Shown here: in pieces, positions 1 through 10,904 of the stretch
How positions within the stretch are numbered: the first letter of the stretch is position 1
How the letters are laid out: every line of letters begins with the position of its first letter
Origin: Stropharia rugosoannulata
Taxonomy: Eukaryota > Basidiomycota > Agaricomycetes > Agaricales > Strophariaceae
Assembly (NCBI GenBank): GCA_028532985.1
Contig: JANCIK010000010.1
Location: forward strand, 310,001 to 374,000
Reading direction: 5' to 3'
DNA length: 64,000 bases
The notes under the pieces: model-generated
The model's database searches: none
The model's input: only the letters and a program-made list of their open reading frames with translations
Told to the model about the DNA's origin: nothing
Made by a program: the position numbers and the translations under genes

Positions 1-3000
1 GAGCAGCAAAGCATTAGTGCGACTCTAGGCTATGCGGGTGAACGTTCTCTGACAACAATGGCATCCCTGAACGATATCCGGATTGAATACCACCCCTCTT
101 CAAATGAAGGACCAGTAACATATTCATTTAATGATTACTGCAACACAAGTGACATTGACCCTACGGATGAATACCTACGCTCAGTAGCTCTTGAATCAGC
201 TTACATTCCAGGTAATAAAGACTTGCAGTCTAATGCAGAGACTTACAAGAACCGTCCATGGCACCCATTCTCAACCCGACTTGATTTTGATCTTGCTGAA
301 CTCATCCTCGACTGCCATATGAATGGACAGCAAACAGGTGTTATTTTGTCAATAGTCAACAGCATTAAACAAACAATTATCGAGGCACATGCAGAGTCTG
401 TTACTATCCGAAACCAAGCACACCTCGACACACTTTGGGATCATGCACGTAGAACACGCACAGTTGGGGTGAGCTAATCATGTCTATTTATTATAATTCT
501 ATTTAATCAACAATACCCTAACACATATTCTTTATCCACTAGTTTGTGAAACAATCCTTTCCAGTAATTTACAAGGGAGAAGAACTTGTATATGATGTGT
601 GGTACAGGCCATTATGGGACTGGTGTATCGAGCTGCTTACTGACAAAGCTCTCATACACGAGTTTCACTGGACTGCAGAAAGGCTTTACAAGTTTAATGG
701 CCAAGAGTTTGAGCGTTTTCTTGATGAACCTTGGACTGCAGATTTATGGTGGTCCCTGCAGGTAAAATCTCTCTTCTAATATGTATGATCTAAGACAAGC
801 TAACACAAGCTAAATTTTTATTAGAGTGGTATGCCTCCAACTGCATCACCTTTCTTTATAATCATGTATGCAGACAAGACTAGGCTATCATCATTTGGCA
901 CAGAGAAGGGTTATCCAGTTCTTGCACGGTGTGCAAACCTACCCATATCCATTCGGAATAGTACAACATCTGGTGGTGGTCGTTTGGTTGGCTGGTTACC
1001 CATTGTATGTTTGACGACACTTCTCAGTTATTATTAATCACTCATTATTTAAATCTCCATTTAGCCTGAGGAAACAGCACGAGACAGTGCTAAAAAGGAT
1101 TTTGTAAATTTGAAACGTGTTATCTGGCACAAGGCATTCCATGAAATAATCAAATCTATCGAAGCATATGCATCCTTTGGGGCATCTGTCAAATGTGGCG
1201 ACAATGTCGAGCGTCAAATCTTCCCACGTTTGTTAATGTTATCAGCCGACTATGAAGAGCAGTATGTATCACATATTACTAAATGAATGTTTGTAGTAAC
1301 AGACATAATTCTAATTCTACTTCTTTTGTTCTCTTAAAGATCCATGATTACTCTAATCCGTGGAGGCAAGAGCCATTTCCCGTGCCCAAGATGCCTTGTT
1401 CCAAAAGACGAAATCATAAACTTGTCTAAGCGGTGGATACCACGAACCTCGAGCTCAATGGAAAAGATCTGGAACGAGGCTCAAGACCTGAGCAAAACAG
1501 AAGCTGAGAAATTATTAAAGGCCCATGGCCTTCGGGATGTTAAGGTTAGCCACGCTATTCTACATGTCAAATTCATTAATCAGACTAATAATGTTCCTGT
1601 GAACTTTAATTATTAATTGCATTGTGGCAGAATGTATTTTGGAGCTTGAAGGATGCTGATGTATATCAACTATCCTGTTGGGATCGCCTGCATGCATACC
1701 ACGGAGGATTGTTTGAGGACCATCTTCTTGAAGAAGTCAAGCGTATTTTGAAAGAGGCATCAGGGCGTGTGCTTGCAGAGAAAATTGATAAAGCGTGAGC
1801 TGTCCTAATTAATTTTAAAATCAGAGAATGCTCATAATATAATTAATTCTACATTAAAGCTTAGGCAAAATTCCGCCATGGAGTGATTTGAATCATTTTA
1901 AATCACTTGCTGCAACTGGAGAGTTTGCCAATGGAACAAAGTTTGAGGACCTTTCCAAGGTATGTAAATTATGTCTTGTATTAGCTTGCAAGACTTTCGT
2001 TTACTCAAAATATTATTGTGGCACTCTATCAGGTTATTATCTTTGCATCACTAGACGCATTCCAGTCCAACTCGGTCACACACTATGCCGAAGATGATCC
2101 TCGAAGTGGCCATGAATACTCACGAGAGGGATACAACCTATTAAGAGTTATACGCAGCTACCTTGAGCTTGACATGTATGCAGGATTGACAGTCCATACA
2201 ACATCAACTATTGCTGCTGGGGAAGCCGAACTTCTCACATTTGAAAGTGCACTTAAAGTGAGCTGCACCTTTTCTAATTTATATAACGTGAATACAGATA
2301 GCTAATAAATTGTGATTATGTTTTAGAAGTATCTGAAGGGCACATCAAATAAAAAAAAGAAATGGAACTTTCCCAAGCTTCATACTCACCAGCATATGTT
2401 CCAAGACATAATTGAGAAAGGAGCAACTCGGAATTACAATACCAAACCAAGTGAGAAGGCCAATGGACCTTTGAAAAATACTATCAACGACATACCAACT
2501 TCAAGAATGTTGCAAAACAGGTAGTGTATAATAGCATGTATTTTTGACGCTAATATCTCATACAATCTGATAGGTTCTTGCAGTCCAAGAAAAGGATGTC
2601 ATTGCAACATTAATACGAACAGATATTACCCTTTTTGATGCTGCAGCAGAAATTGCGAGGGAGAATAAAGCAGAGATTGTGGATCGAAACAACAATCAGG
2701 ATGCAGGTAACTCAGGTGGTGATATAGAGACACCTCGTGTGCTTCATGGTTCACATCTTTCACCATGTACACTGGAGCAACTTGCACATGGCCATTCGGA
2801 TGATTCTGCCTTTACTAATCTACGACGAAAATTAGGCAGGTCACTTGAACAAAAACTCAACACACCACGAATCACCTTGCATGATTCTGATATGGTATGC
2901 AAGTCTGCTACGCATGATTTGCTAGTTCTATTGACCAGCATCAATGTAATGTTTTTAGATCACACCTTATCAGAACATTAAAGCTATGTTCACGTCAGTT

Positions 3001-3417
3001 GTTGACTGGCGCATTAACTCCAACATAATCAGAGCAAATCCAAAGTTTCATAACAGGCCACGATACGACTTTGCCCTTGTGAAAATCGATGAATCAAGCT
3101 CTGTTTTTGTCCAGGTTCTATTTATACTCCAGATTACATACAAGGACATCAAACATTTTATGGCACTTGTTCTGCCATATGATCGCCCTCTCTTGCAAAT
3201 GCATCACCACCGTGACAGAGATCTACGACTCCACCGTGTATGTCCACGGCCTCGGGCATCAAGTGTGTTTATTGATACCAATAGCATTATCCGTGGTGCT
3301 TTACTAGTTGAAGATCCATCTTCACCTGGTGGTGAACATTTGGTTGTTCCTTTTGTGGATGAAGATATGTGGATGCGATTGAAGTCAATGAGCCTACCTA
3401 CAAACATACCAATGTAG
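1..3417 (+). pseudogene. Plavaka-type transposase, 5' partial, one frameshift
   Basis: Fungal DNA-transposon transposase of the Plavaka family. The frame is open at base 1, so the gene starts upstream. Eleven exons fit in phase: <1-468, 543-761, 825-1004, 1065-1261, 1340-1544, 1631-1794, 1860-1959, 2033-2257, 2327-2520, 2574-2894 and 2959-3417. Family marks, recognised from memory: WHPF near the N-terminus, the zinc-binding-like HFPCPRCLVPKDE (exon 5), KIPPW (exon 7), RNYNTKPSEK with GPLK (exon 9) and SIIRGALLVEDP near the C-terminus. In exon 9 the A-run 2474-2478 looks one base short. The frame before it leads to a stop in exon 10, whereas the next frame reads HTNFKNVAKQ and joins exon 10 in phase. 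As it stands the protein would be truncated there. A sequencing error in a homopolymer is the main alternative. Confidence 0.8.
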
Positions 3418-4206
3418 TTTACAAACTATGAACATTACACAAGGCTTTGAATGCTATTATTTTTACGTTGTCTTGGGAATTCTCACAGCTACAGTGCACT
3501 AGGAGTAGAATTAGGCAGGATTTTGGAGTTTGTATCACCTTCGGAGTATGCTGCTTATGCCCAAGGTATTATACCAACTAGATTGTAATTGATTCTAGTG
3601 CAAAGTTCAAGCGTGATTTGGCCCCACATATAGGCGTGAGAGTTTACCCAGCAGTCTCTGATGCGCAATATTTCTACGGCTATGCAGCATACTTGGGCTT
3701 TTTAATTATGTTATCGATGAGGGTCCTCTTTACACACATATAGATGTCATCTGTATATGTATACCATCATATCTACAAGTTTTCTAATAATACTGGTCCC
3801 GTTGGAGCGTGCTATGAGTAGAATTAGTTGAGTCCACTGAGGCAGTGACTGCTCATCGTTCTCACACGGTATCCAAGAATATATAAGTAGAAATAAATTG
3901 ATCCATGTGCCATTTGGTTTAATTGCTTCTCTGGATGCAATGTCATGTGTACTGTACCCATGCCTTTGTTTGATAGCAATAGATGTCAATTGCACCTGAT
4001 GGTTCACAGAGATTTTAGAATAGTTTTAATTAACCATAGATAGTAAAAATGTCCCGACAGTTGAGAGAGTTAATTATAGTCAAATTTCTCATTCACAAGC
4101 TCAGCAGCTGGTATAAACCTCAACAATCTGTCGTACTTGACTCCAGGGGATCTTTTTTACGCCAAAATTCTGAGACCTACACTTTGTTTTCTATTACTCT
4201 GAAACT
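3418..4206. other. Spacer between the two transposon genes
   Basis: About 790 AT-rich bases with no convincing exon on either strand. It should hold the 3' end of the transposase transcript and the promoter of the gene starting at 4207. I see no tandem repeat or clear TATA box. Confidence 0.5.
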
Positions 4207-6624
4207 ATGTCTCGCCGCTTGACACCATTATCTCGAAGCTATGCACAGTACCCTTTGAACATTTCTGGGAGCTCTCAGTCTTCTCAGTCTTCTCAGTCCT
4301 CTTTGTCGGCCAGCTCTACGGACACCTTGCTTGCTGATCATATATCAACCTCACCATCTCTATCCGGACAATCAAACTCACCTGCTGCTCAGCCATACAT
4401 ACACAGAACCGGAGAAAATGGTGAACCTGTTCCATTTGAAATGCCAACCAATCTTCATGACATATCTCGACTTTATGGGGTACGTCCCTTAACTATAATA
4501 GCGCCAACTATACTCTAAATATGATTTCTGTGTCCTAATTCTTCAAGATATATATGCAGACGTTTCGCGATATGCGCACCGCTCAAACGGAGAACAAGGA
4601 TCTCAAGCGTCATATTTCCGAGTTGCAACTTCGCATTGACTCTCTCGAGAACAAGGTTTCTGCTGATGCTAAAGAAGGGCTCAATACATTCGAGATTACA
4701 TCTACGACTACTCCTAAAGCAATTCAGAAGAATGCTGAGAAACTTGGAAATCATTATGGCTTGTTCTGCAATTTGTACATTGACCCATTAATTGCTACCA
4801 CTCCCTGCCCATCGTTTCTCTCCAGTAATCCAATTCGCTACACTTCTGCAGAGAACATCCGTGCAGGATATGCTGCTGAATTCTGCGAGGCCATCCCCCC
4901 AGCTTACTATAACATCATGGCCATGCCGTCTGATCCTGGATACCAGTCTGACTACTTCAAAATAGTAAGCATAATTTTCTATTAAACTTCGAAGGCTTTG
5001 AACAATTATACTGATACTGCTGTGAGTAAATTAGTTTTCTTCTGCATCATCTGCTAGTCGCTCTTCTACAATAACAAGGCTACGTGAATCCGCAGCTGGA
5101 ATCTTCTCCATGCAGGGAAAATATTTCAAAGATAAGTCATTCTTGCGAAGCACCGTTCCCGAGATCATGGAACTTCTTGGACATGGCGCCGAGGGTGAAG
5201 ACAGCTCGGGTGGTTATGCACGCTTCCCACCGCTTCTATGCAAAAATGGTGATACAACCAACATAAGCGGATACTTTCTCCGAGATGAACTGTTCATGGT
5301 AAGTATACAAATATTATACACGTATTACACACTGATTAAAATGATTGCACATGCACATTATCTATGATATTAGCTTGCTCGCACTGTAGTCTTTGGTAAA
5401 GGAGCAACATTCAGTACACAAAGTGCTGTTTCGAGAAAGGCCAGCATGTACTTGCGCAATGATGTAGTGCCTGCAACAACATTTGGATTTGTTGCATGGG
5501 TTTCAACCGTGGCAAGTACACTGTCGTCATAGATAACATTTTTAGTTCTGATGACTAAAGATTTGAATCAGGGGCGCTATGTTCTTTCGATCGACAAAGT
5601 CTTTGACACAATCACAGGCATCGGACCACAAACAGGCATTACTTATGCACAGGACTATCACTACTACAAGCAGTACCTCATTGAAGCGACTGTACATAAT
5701 CCAGTCTGGGTAAAGAATCTTTTGCACACTTGGAATACTGAGGTATTTTTAAGCCACAACACCATCAAGGGAACCTTGATCCTCATGCATCGGGCTCGGG
5801 AACTGTCAATCTCAGCGGATCCAGCCAGGAGTCACTTTCAACCACTCAAATTCTCACCGCTTCTGCCTCTATTGAGTCCAAGATGCGCATGCTTAGCTTG
5901 CAAATGGAAGGTATGTAGTACATTTGCCTTATTATATTAAGTCAAATCACATTAAACGGCACTACAGAGGGCACTGAGAACACTGTGGGAGCCCTTGTCA
6001 AGATGTCGCCCATCAGCGAAAATGACAGTACAGATGACATGTACTTGTCAGATCCTGCATTATTGGATTCCCTTCGACCGCAACAGCCCCTGATTATATT
6101 ACCACAGCCATAACAGTTAATACTGGGCCTTCTAATGGTATTCACAATTCTTTATTAACAGGACATATAACATACTAATAATCTCTAGATCCACCGAGCT
6201 CTGAGGAGCAGCCATCGGTCACCCTGACTCACACAGCCGCAGACCTAAATATAGCAGCATTGATGGAATCCCCATCAATTATTGATTCAATCATCACTGA
6301 TAATAGCGGTAACATACCTGAACAGGTCTCTATACCACCACAGGCCAAGGACAAGCACTTGGGTAACAGCTCCGACTCCATAGAGTCTCGCACATTACCT
6401 AGCAGTCTGCCTGCCAAATCGTCGGGTCGCAATCAAACTAGATCTCAGGCTGTCAACCTGACAAATTCTTTGACTGATGGCCGCATCTCGACAAATGAAC
6501 TTCCATCAGCGCCGCCGCCTCCACCTTAGCTGTACAGCCTACCATTGATGCACCTGCCATGAGACTTAGGTCTGCACGGCGTGGTGCAAACGTAAAGTCG
6601 ACTCGTGGGCGTGGTGGCAAATGA
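4207..6624 (+). pseudogene. DUF6698-like transposon-associated gene with apparent frameshifts
   Basis: Function unknown. Exons in phase: 4207-4479, 4548-4964, 5035-5298, 5374-5511, 5572 to 5910, 5968-6137 and 6189-6624. The N-terminus is Ser/Gln-rich. A coiled-coil stretch follows (start of exon 2, ENKDLKRHISELQLRIDSLE), then a globular core with FGFVAWVSTV and a tryptophan-rich end (LLHTWNTEVF). The core reminds me of DUF6698 proteins; this is a resemblance from memory. The C-terminus is basic and Gly/Arg-rich (STRGRGGK). Three places need one extra base to keep the best frame: the T-run 5746-5750, the C-run 6087-6090, and the GCC/CCG run near 6509-6525. Without these, stops appear at 6111 and 6527. 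The gene lies 790 bp downstream of the transposase on the same strand, so it is probably an accessory gene of the element. Confidence 0.55.
5512..5571 (+). other. Probable GC-AG intron
   Basis: The exon ends GTG and is followed by GCAAGT, the usual form of a GC donor. The acceptor is TTGAATCAG, with a branch-like TGACTAA about 15 bases upstream. Splicing keeps phase 0 and joins WVSTV to GRYVLSI. No GT donor nearby gives an open frame. Confidence 0.6.
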
Positions 6625-7249
6625 ACTTACGGATCTGATGCACATATGTTAATTTACTTCACATCTACAATTAAATGAAGTTTAGTCGTACTTCCTTATT
6701 AGGACTTGTAGGCATGTGTACCTTCCGAAGGAGGCTGGTAAGTTGTAACCTCTGATTCTCTGAGCCCACCACACATAGCACTTTGTACACCTTACTCTCC
6801 TTACTACTTAGCGGAGATTAAAGGTGACTATTTATAGCCCAGTCTGAATTGACGACCCAGTCAGCCAACCTATTAAATATCACGAGACATTCTTTAGGGT
6901 GTGGCATATGGAAAATGTATAAAGGGGCTGACTTGTATCGCCTCTTGCATTCTGAGCCCCCCCACTGTTCCTTTACTGAGTCGAGTGTCGAAAGAATGTT
7001 TAGTAGTTAAATTGTAGTATTATTAGTGAAATCATGTAGTATAGTAATTGCTTTAGTCTCTGCAATGTACAGACAATGTATTACAGTAGTGTTTAATTAG
7101 TGAAATATAAATTTATTTTCCTATCTAATTTTTAAATCAACATCCAAGTATTAATACAAATAAGTGAAGGGACTATAATATCAGTAACTATAAGCAATAA
7201 AGTGTCAAGTAAGAGAATAAAACTGATAGGATATGACGTGTCGAAGTAC
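6625..7249. other. Non-coding flank of the transposon gene
   Basis: AT-rich sequence with no exon I can support. It probably contains the 3' UTR of the preceding gene. Confidence 0.5.
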
Positions 7250-7510
7250 TGTCTGATCACCATAGGTGATTATGTAAGCTTGATCATACCCTGATCAGTC
7301 AGGCTAATCAGGCCGACATAGCCACGACCATAATCAGACTGCTAATATTATGTAGGCCGGGATGATCAGACTAAGCCGTCTATCTGATCAGACTAAGCCG
7401 TCTATCTGATCAGACTAAACCGTCTATCTGATCATGGTGACTTGTCCCTTGTTCAGGCATAATCAGGCCGGCACGTCTAAACGGCCATGATCGGCATGAT
7501 CAGGGGCCTA
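7250..7510. repeat. TGATCA/AATCAGGC-rich subterminal repeat block
   Basis: The motif TGATCA and relatives (CTGATCAG, AATCAGGC, ATGATCGG) recur many times in both orientations. Composition changes abruptly compared with both sides. In CACTA-like elements such clustered motifs are transposase-binding subterminal repeats; assigning this block to the Plavaka element is inference from position. Confidence 0.6.
7363..7428. repeat. 22-bp tandem repeat, three copies
   Basis: Three head-to-tail units start at 7363, 7385 and 7407, each beginning TGATCAGACTAA. The third differs by one base (AAACC for AAGCC). A partial fourth unit, TGATCA, follows at 7429. Confidence 0.95.
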
Positions 7511-7850
7511 GGGAGTTTCCGACACATTAGTTCATTGTAAAGCCCGATAGAGACAGAAGCGGTCATTCTCCGGCTGTTCTACAGAAAATAAGACTTCCTG
7601 AAATCCCAAGATCTTACACAAATCTTATAAGGGAAAAATATGCCAATACATGGGCGCAGATGATGAAGACCATAAACCTGAGTCAGTGTCTCTCGGACTC
7701 TCATGGAAATGAACGGGTTATGGTACATTGATATGCCTTTAAATTTTACTGACAGTTAGGTATTTTTATACACCACGAGATGCTCTGAGGGCAGCTATAA
7801 TGCATGATGCATTGAATCAGCTCATTACATACGCCGTCCGTCCGGAACAC
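7511..7850. other. Intergenic, nothing recognised
   Basis: About 340 bases between the repeat block and the stop codon of the cupin gene. No exon or repeat seen. Confidence 0.5.
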
Positions 7851-8424
7851 CTAATTCTTGATAACAAACTCGTGCATTGACTTGACGTCTGTTGAGAGGT
7901 ATGTAACACCGAGAACTACAGATAGTATTCAATATTAGTACATGGCCGGATAATATTGATAGCACATGAAAATAAGCCTCCCATACCTTTAGTTTCCACT
8001 CCTTCCTGGCAAGTGATACGTGTGTCCTTTTTGAGATGAAGGACGTCTCCCGCTTTCGCGGTGAACGTTTCCCCAGGTTTGCTCGAGTCCTCCGCTACCA
8101 GCGTTCCTGTTCGTTGTCAGCTAATTTATAAAGCATCCCAAGAAGCATTAAGTTTTACCGTCAATTATATACACGACTGTTGGGCCGGGGTAGTGTACGG
8201 CAAAAGGCTCCCCGGCCTTGACCACTCCAATGGCAGAAACAAGATGGTCTGTTTCGTGTTCGGCAGGTGGCTCGTGAAGGTCATGGACGGTGAGGTGGTC
8301 GACGTGTGCGTGGGATGGAACATTGTTGGCTTGGTCAAGGACATCTTGGCAATGCTTGACAACAGGCAGTCTTAAGTCCTCAACTATCAAGGAAGAGCCT
8401 GTGAGTGCGTACCTTGTAAGGCAT
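7851..8424 (-). CDS. Small EutQ-like cupin protein
   Basis: Single-domain cupin of about 129 residues, probably cytosolic (no signal peptide). Exons on the minus strand: 8424-8413 (MPYK), 8378-8159, 8106-7987 and 7888-7851; lengths sum to 390 nt and phases agree. Motifs: VPSHAHVDHLTVHDLHEPP, GEPFAVHYPGP, then YIIDG and TAKAGDVLHLKKD, which match the rising strands and the G-D turn of a small cupin. The resemblance to ethanolamine-utilisation EutQ-type cupins is from memory; ligand and reaction are unknown. The ATG is supported by a TATA box at 8511-8517. The first intron would be only 34 nt, unusually short, so the first exon may be wrong. An open frame continues upstream in the main exon's frame to 8669, but its sequence is not cupin-like. 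Confidence 0.6.
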
Positions 8425-8510
8425 TTTTGATGTTTAACTATGCAATAGCAATGTCTGGAGAATGAGAGGATGTATGGGAACTGGAGCGTATCCCATGCAG
8501 TGTGCCGCTC

Positions 8511-8517
8511 TTTTATC
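8511..8517 (-). promoter_or_regulatory. TATA box of the cupin gene
   Basis: ATAAAAG read on the minus strand, about 90 bases upstream of the proposed ATG. Confidence 0.5.
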
Positions 8518-8681
8518 CCTTTTTTTTGCTCGACGTTTAGGTCTATAATTGTACTGGATAAGAGGTGTGTTCCATCACTCAGAAATGCTGCAGAGCTGGC
8601 GTTGAAATACACGCCTACCAACCATCGATACCTTGAAATGGCATTCAGAAGGTGGACTCCATCGATCAATATGTCTTAAAA

Positions 8682-8761
8682 AGTGCTTATGCGAGCCCAC
8701 GACCAAGTGAATACACTGTGAAAGTGTCATATATGTGGCGTCGTGGGTTCGCTATAGCACT
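8682..8761. repeat. 80-bp hairpin-forming inverted repeat
   Basis: Arm 8682-8703 pairs with 8740-8761. The inner 13 bases (GCGAGCCCACGAC against GTCGTGGGTTCGC) pair almost fully; the outer part has a few mismatches. A smaller hairpin, ACACT/AGTGT, lies in the loop. It could be a structured RNA or the remains of a tiny foldback element. It lacks the cloverleaf elements of a tRNA. Confidence 0.65.
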
Positions 8762-10183
8762 GACTTTTCTTGGCAATTGGCAGTCTGCTATACAAATATC
8801 CATCGGTAGCGTAGTTAGTTGCTGCTAAGTAGTACTATTCATTAAATTATCCTTGTCTTCACTTGCTGAAATTTCTCCAGTTCCCTGTTCACGCCTATGA
8901 AAAACTCAGAGTGTGGCTCGTAACGCGTAAATACTTATCGCGAGCAATGAGGCGATGGCTGATGAGATTACTAAATTTATAGTTGTCGTCGGGCGATGCT
9001 CTATGCAACTTCGCCATGATTACCAGATACGCCGAGTTTCCGGGCTCGCCAGCTGATCAGATGAGTGGGCGGAGTAGATTATCGCCTGATGTTCTGTTAT
9101 TTCTATTGAGCTTCTGTGAGAGGCTGGCGCAAGGATATTGTGGGATTGTTCAAGCTTTCAAATATTTAATAGACGGGTATCCAGGCTTTTATATAGATCT
9201 TTCAACCAGCCTCTTGTGCCACTTGCTGGTGCTTACTACATACAAGCGATTGCATGCTAGAGAGTGAAAGCGTATGCATTTCTTCTTCTAAAAATGTTGT
9301 AAAAAAGATTAAATACAAAATAAAGGCCCCAAAACGTGACAGCAACTTCCAAGCAACCCCAACTCGAGCTTAAAGTCACTAGAGAGCCTGAAAAACCACC
9401 AGAAAGCGGTATATACAGGCTCATGTGACAGGCCTTCCGTATAGGTGCGTAAAGAGGCATAAAGATCGGGGCAAGGTTGGGGTCACGATTACTAGCTCGT
9501 CAACCACCACGAATTACCAGGACCGCCCCAGCGTGGACCACCACCTCAGCGTAGCGCAAACGTCATATTTGTTCCTACGTAGCGAGCGAGAACCCGGGAT
9601 CATCGATTAAGCGTGCCACTGCCATTGAAGGTCTGTCGGACTGTTTGATACTTGCAGTCAGACGAATGCGAGACGGAGCGCGGTCTCACTCGGGAGTAGT
9701 GCGTGCACTGAGGAGCGCCTTTTTGGCCAATTTTATAGCGTTCTGGTTGTGTTGGGTGGCGTTCCCTGCTAAGTTGTTGGTTCTGTTCTCACTATTTTAA
9801 ACTCCGGGCACTAGCTAGTGCGCCATACAAGTTTCAAACATTCAGTACTCAGTACTTGATCAGTCGCCTCGTACTGGCTGTACAGTGCGGTCTCACTCGG
9901 AGATGCAGTGCGACATGCCCTTGGTTATTTATTCAGCCACAACGATGGAGGTCCAGACCCCGCAATACACTGCTCTTGAGCCCAGTAGGGTTTTCACTGA
10001 TCACGAACTGAGAAATGGATTATATTGGAGATATTAACATCAAGGCCTCTTAGTAGTGAATACTTGAATGTTCGTGCCTAGTGCTGCGGAGACACACCAT
10101 GAAATTTACATCATACTTTAAGCCTCGTAGAATTGAATGGGAGAGAAGGAGTTCGTGTGGATACCACCAGCCCTCCAGAGGCA
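8762..10183. other. Intergenic, no supported gene
   Basis: About 1.4 kb. Short open frames (for example 8983-9267, which needs a TTG start) have no family features. GCGGTCTCACTCGG occurs twice (about 9679 and 9887), probably by local duplication. Confidence 0.5.
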
Positions 10184-10189
10184 TATAAA
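10184..10189 (+). promoter_or_regulatory. TATA box of the hydrophobin gene
   Basis: TATAAA, 78 bases upstream of the ATG at 10267, a usual distance for a highly expressed basidiomycete gene with a short leader. Confidence 0.6.
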
Positions 10190-10266
10190 CATCCTGTTGA
10201 GGGGAGCATCCAACATCTTGCAAGCTAACTTACCCAACTCCATCCAGATATCAGACTCAACCAGAC

Positions 10267-10904
10267 ATGACACAGCGCAACTTCAGGTCACCGTACAAGA
10301 GATTCGATGCGCACGAGCTCGTCGCGCATTCGATCGTCCCCGCTGACGTCGCCGGCGCAATCCCCACCGCGCTGGGTACAGCTCCGGTTAAACAGATGGT
10401 GCTGCAGCGCGCGTCCGACTGCCAACCCGATAAAGCTTTGTGTTGTGCCACGCTGCAAGAGGTGTGCCACGTCTTTAAGCCGTTGTTATAATGGTGGACC
10501 GCTCGTATTTGGCTGACCATTCTCTGCCAACGTCTTTTCATGCGGCGTGCTATGCTCTAGACCAGCGCAGACAAGCTCGTGCAACTCAGCGCCATCTTAG
10601 GGCTTTCTCTGCCCCCCGTTGAAGGGGCCGTTGGATGTGCGTTTTATGCAACGACAAAACAAAGAAATATATTGCGTACTAATCTTCGTGCAACCTGTTA
10701 TCCAGTTGGATGCAGGCCCATCACCGTCGTCCTCGGTGGAACGTCATGCCCTGCAAATTCTGTCTGCTGCTCGTTTAACGACGTGGTAGGTTTTTGATTA
10801 TGACCCGCTGAGCTTGTCTGACCTTCTCTGTCCTTGTTTATCCTTTCTTTTCACAGAAGGAGGGCGTTGCCCTCGGGTGCACCCCAATCAATCTCAACAT
10901 TTAG
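10267..10904 (+). CDS. Class I hydrophobin
   Basis: Small secreted amphipathic protein that coats aerial hyphae or fruit-body surfaces. Exons: 10267-10461, 10561-10636, 10706-10785 and 10857-10904; total 399 nt, 132 residues, all phases consistent. The eight-cysteine pattern is complete: DC, ALCC, FGC, TSC, SVCC and LGC. The end GCTPINLNI and the mid segment GCRPITVV are the standard class I signatures, and the spacing between the second CC and the last Cys is of class I type. The leader (LVAHSIVPADVAGAIP) resembles a signal peptide, but His and Asp interrupt the hydrophobic core and a charged stretch precedes it. Either the start exon is misplaced or secretion is weakened. The first intron (99 nt) is longer than the others. 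There is no close neighbour in the same pathway. Confidence 0.82.

Larger units (their letters stand above)
1..7510 (+). mobile_element. Plavaka/CACTA-like DNA transposon, 5' end outside the window
   Basis: I group three things as one element: the Plavaka transposase (1-3417), the downstream same-strand gene (4207-6624), and the TGATCA-rich repeat block (about 7250-7510), which I read as a subterminal region. The grouping is inference, because the left end lies outside the window and no terminal inverted repeat or target duplication can be checked. Repeated short motifs near a terminus are typical of CACTA-like elements. The apparent frameshifts in both genes suggest a copy that can no longer move by itself, unless they are sequencing errors. 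Confidence 0.45.

Noticed and set aside
8148..8669. 173-codon minus-strand frame as the whole cupin gene
   Set aside because: Its N-terminal half has no cupin features and ignores the TATA box and ATG at 8424; only the part after about 8378 fits the family.
8740..8761. tRNA-like GTCGTGGGTTCGC
   Set aside because: No acceptor, D or anticodon arm can be folded; it is one arm of a simple foldback.
10307..10516. Alternative hydrophobin first exon with CATSLSRCY pattern
   Set aside because: It would lack the third cysteine; the frame starting at 10267 gives C-x6-CC and joins the next exon in phase.
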